The position numbers were made by a program, and so were the translations under genes. The notes beneath the pieces were generated by a model that had not been told where the DNA came from, searched no databases, and was given only the letters and a program-made list of their open reading frames with translations. A DNA stretch of 64,000 nt from Tragulus kanchil (taxonomy: Eukaryota > Chordata > Mammalia > Artiodactyla > Tragulidae). The DNA lies in assembly GCA_022376925.1 (NCBI GenBank), contig JAIOJX010000032.1, positions 105,144,794-105,208,793 of the forward strand. The letters run 5' to 3'. Position 1 is the stretch's first letter. Each line of letters begins with the position of its first letter. Positions 61,871 through 64,000 of this stretch are shown here, in pieces.

Positions 61871-62224
61871 CTTCCTCTGGCCCCCCACTTCCTCTGATAG
61901 AACTGCAGATAGAAGCAGAAACAAGCCTTGTCCCTGTCCCTGGACCCCTGGGTCCCTGGACTTTTCCTATCTCCTTGTTCACCCTTGCCTGGGTTCCAGA
62001 CACTAGCCTGCCCAAACAAGATCGTGACTGCAAACACACCGTGGGTATTTGAAGTGCCATGATGGAAGCCTTAGATGGAGAAAGAGGGCAGAGGAATCTT
62101 CTAAGCACCAGGAGCTGGCGGATCAAGCTGACTGCATTGCTTGGGAGCAGACTTAAGGGAATTCCTAGGCACAATGTCTTCTAATTTGCATGTCCCTAAT
62201 GACTTTAGTGATTTTAAGCAGACT

Positions 62225-62462
62225 TGCTTGCTACTAAGTTGCTTCAGGTCGTGTCTGACTCTTTGCAATCCTATGAACTGTAGGCACCCTTGCGACCCTA
62301 TGGAATGTAGCCTGCCAGGCTCCTCTGTCCATGGGATTCTCTGGGATTCTCCAGGATTCTCTAGAGTGGGTTGTCATGCCTTCCTCCAGGGGATCTTCCT
62401 AACGCAAGGATCAAACCTGCATCTCTCATGTCTCCTGTAGTAGAACCACCTGGGAAGCCCAG
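62225..62462 (-). mobile_element. Bov-tA SINE with internal local repeats
   Basis: GTCGTGTCTGACTCTTTGCA start and tRNA-like end ACCACCTGGGAAGCCC. Short internal duplications (GACCCTATGGAATG, TGGGATTCTC twice) set it apart from standard copies. Confidence 0.82.
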
Positions 62463-63102
62463 AGCATTTTTTCAAGTACTCATTTACCCTTATATCTTCT
62501 TCAATGAAGTCTTTGTTCAAACCTTTTGCCAATTTTTAAAAGTAAGTTTTTATCATGTTATTGAGCTGTATTTATTATCTTTATGTATTCTTTATATAAG
62601 CCCTTTGTTGGATATATGTTGGTTTTTGAGATATAATTCATATACCATAAAGCTCACCCTTTTAAAATATATAATTCAGCTTTTATATATTCACAAAGCT
62701 GTGTACTGATCATCACTATGTCAGATATATGTTTTCAAACATTTTCTCCCAGTGTGTGGTCTGCATTTTCATTTTCTTAACATATCCTTTTGAAGAACAA
62801 ACATTTATCATTTTGATGAAGTCCAATTTATTGATTTATTTCCTCTGTAATTTGTAGTTTTTGTGTTGTATTTAAGAAATCTATGGGAATTCTAAGGTCA
62901 GGAAGATTTTCTAAGTTTTCTTCTAGAAGTTTATAGTTTTAGCTCTCATATATAGAACTCTGATCTTTTTCAAGTTAAGTTTTGTATATAGTATGAGATG
63001 GGCCAAGTTTATTTTTTGCTCATTTTGATCATATAGTTGTTCCAGCACCATGTGTAGAAAAGGGTATCTTTTCACCTTTGTTGAAAATCAAGTGACCATA
63101 TC
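62463..63102 (-). mobile_element. Old L1 ORF2 region, antisense, part 1
   Basis: Reads the L1 antisense series: TTTTGCCAATTTTTAAAAG, CATTTTCTCCCAGTGTGTGG, TTTTCTTCTAGAAGTTTATA and TTGTTCCAGCACCATGTGT. Diverged, no intact frame. Confidence 0.75.
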
Positions 63103-63317
63103 TCAGTCTTTCCAATGCTAAAGAATCTGCCTGCTAATGTGGGAGGCCCGAGAGATGTGGATTCAATCCTGGGTCAGGAAGATCCCCTGGAGTAGGAAAT
63201 AACAACCTGCTTCAGCATTTTTGCCTGGAAAATTCCATGGAGAGAGGAGCCTGGCTGACTGCAATCCAGGAGGTTGCAAAGAGTTGGACAAGTTTGAATG
63301 ACTGAGCACAGAGCACA
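63103..63317 (+). mobile_element. Bov-tA SINE inserted into the L1
   Basis: AAAGAATCTGCCTGCTAATG head, GGATTCAATCCTGGGTCAGG and GCAAAGAGTTGGACAAG. It splits the L1 fragment. Confidence 0.83.
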
Positions 63318-63792
63318 TATATGTAAGGGTCTTTTTCTGGACTTTTTAATCTGTCTCATTTATTTATTTGACTATTTTTATACCAAGACCACACTATCTT
63401 GATCACCATAGCCTTATACATTTTGAGATCAGTAGCGTATGTTCTCCAATTTTTTTCTTCTTTTTCAAAGTTGTTTTGGCTATTCAAATCTTTTGTATTT
63501 ACATATAACTTTACGAGTCAGCTTGTTAATTTTCACACTCTTTCAAAAAAAAAAAGCCTGCCAGGTTTTGAGGTTTCCCTGAATCTCTAGATCAATTTGG
63601 GAGGAATTGGCATTTATTAACATGGTTTCTCATTTTATTTAGGTCTTAATTTCTCTGAGCAATGTTTTATAATTTTCAATGTTTAGGTATTTTAACATAT
63701 ATATCCTTAAGTATTTTATATTTTTGATGCTATGGTACAATATTACTTTTAAAATATCAATTTCCAAGAGCTTATTTCTAAAATATGCGTGG
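63318..63792 (-). mobile_element. Old L1 ORF2 region, antisense, part 2
   Basis: Continues in order after the SINE: ACCACACTATCTTGATCACC, TTGTTTTGGCTATTCAAATC, CCCTGAATCTCTAGATCAAT and AATGTTTTATAATTTTCAAT. Confidence 0.75.
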
Positions 63793-64000
63793 TATGAGTG
63801 CACGCTAAGTGCTTCAATCATGTCTGACTCTTTCTAACCCCATGGACTCTAGTCCACTAGGCTCTTCTGTTCATAGGATTTTCCAGGCAAGAATACTGGA
63901 GTGGGTTCCCATGCCCTCCTCAGGGCATCTTCCCCACCCAGGGATTGAACCCATGTCTCCTGTGTCTCCTGAATTGGCAGGCAGGTTCCTTACCATTAGT
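63793..64000 (-). mobile_element. Bov-tA SINE, cut by the window end
   Basis: CAATCATGTCTGACTCTTTC, TTTTCCAGGCAAGAATACTG, then the tRNA-like head running off the window. Confidence 0.83.

Larger units (their letters stand above)
57613..62224. other. Noncoding, no gene seen
   Basis: Single-copy to 59719, then duplication 19 to 61870. Frames up to 172 codons lack recognisable domains. A T-rich run lies near 59298-59312. Confidence 0.45.

Overview
The window looks like nuclear DNA of a ruminant, most likely a bovid. It carries BovB LINE 3' ends, Bov-A/Bov-tA SINEs (tRNA-Glu-derived), CHR-type cetartiodactyl SINEs, and older mammalian L1, MIR and MaLR LTR fragments. The species cannot be fixed from the sequence alone. 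Nothing bacterial, no CRISPR array and no RNA gene was seen.

Only one protein-coding locus can be supported. It is an intronless, very GC-rich copy of SLC25A3, the mitochondrial phosphate carrier, in the open frame 13495-14517. The carrier body is intact with all three mitochondrial-carrier repeats. The ancestral start region is damaged: there is an in-frame stop at 13483, upstream ATGs lie out of frame, and the first in-frame ATG is at 13657. A CpG-rich segment with Sp1/KLF-like boxes and an ETS site (13195-13345) sits just upstream and may be its promoter. Most other open frames fall in SINE, LINE or LTR sequence, or are short and low in information.

The dominant structural feature is a series of 19 head-to-tail near-perfect duplications, each about 1.06-1.20 kb, at 19 different places. 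Each pair involves a different sequence. Copies differ mostly by homopolymer and small indels and by degraded edges. Several duplicates chain together, so some segments appear three times. About 21 kb of the 64 kb is redundant. The most economical reading is contig-end overlaps of about 1.1 kb that were laid end to end without being merged, so the real locus is probably near 43 kb. Coordinates, copy numbers and motif counts should be read with that in mind.

Layout: 1-4110 is an L1 3' end plus unique sequence, triplicated in part. 4111-11540 is AT-rich noncoding DNA with MIR and SINE fragments and a nested retroposed element at 10068-10258. 11541-13190 holds a CHR SINE and a Bov-tA. 13195-17000 is the retrogene, its putative promoter and a possible 3' UTR. 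17000-31750 is AT-rich, with L1, BovB, Bov-tA and CHR elements. 31751-45820 is mixed, with CHR and BovB elements and a CTCF-like motif at 36.7 kb. 45821-50125 contains MaLR LTRs. 50126-62224 is GC-richer noncoding DNA with a strong CTCF-like motif at 58.02 kb. 62225-64000 is an antisense old L1 interrupted by Bov-tA elements.
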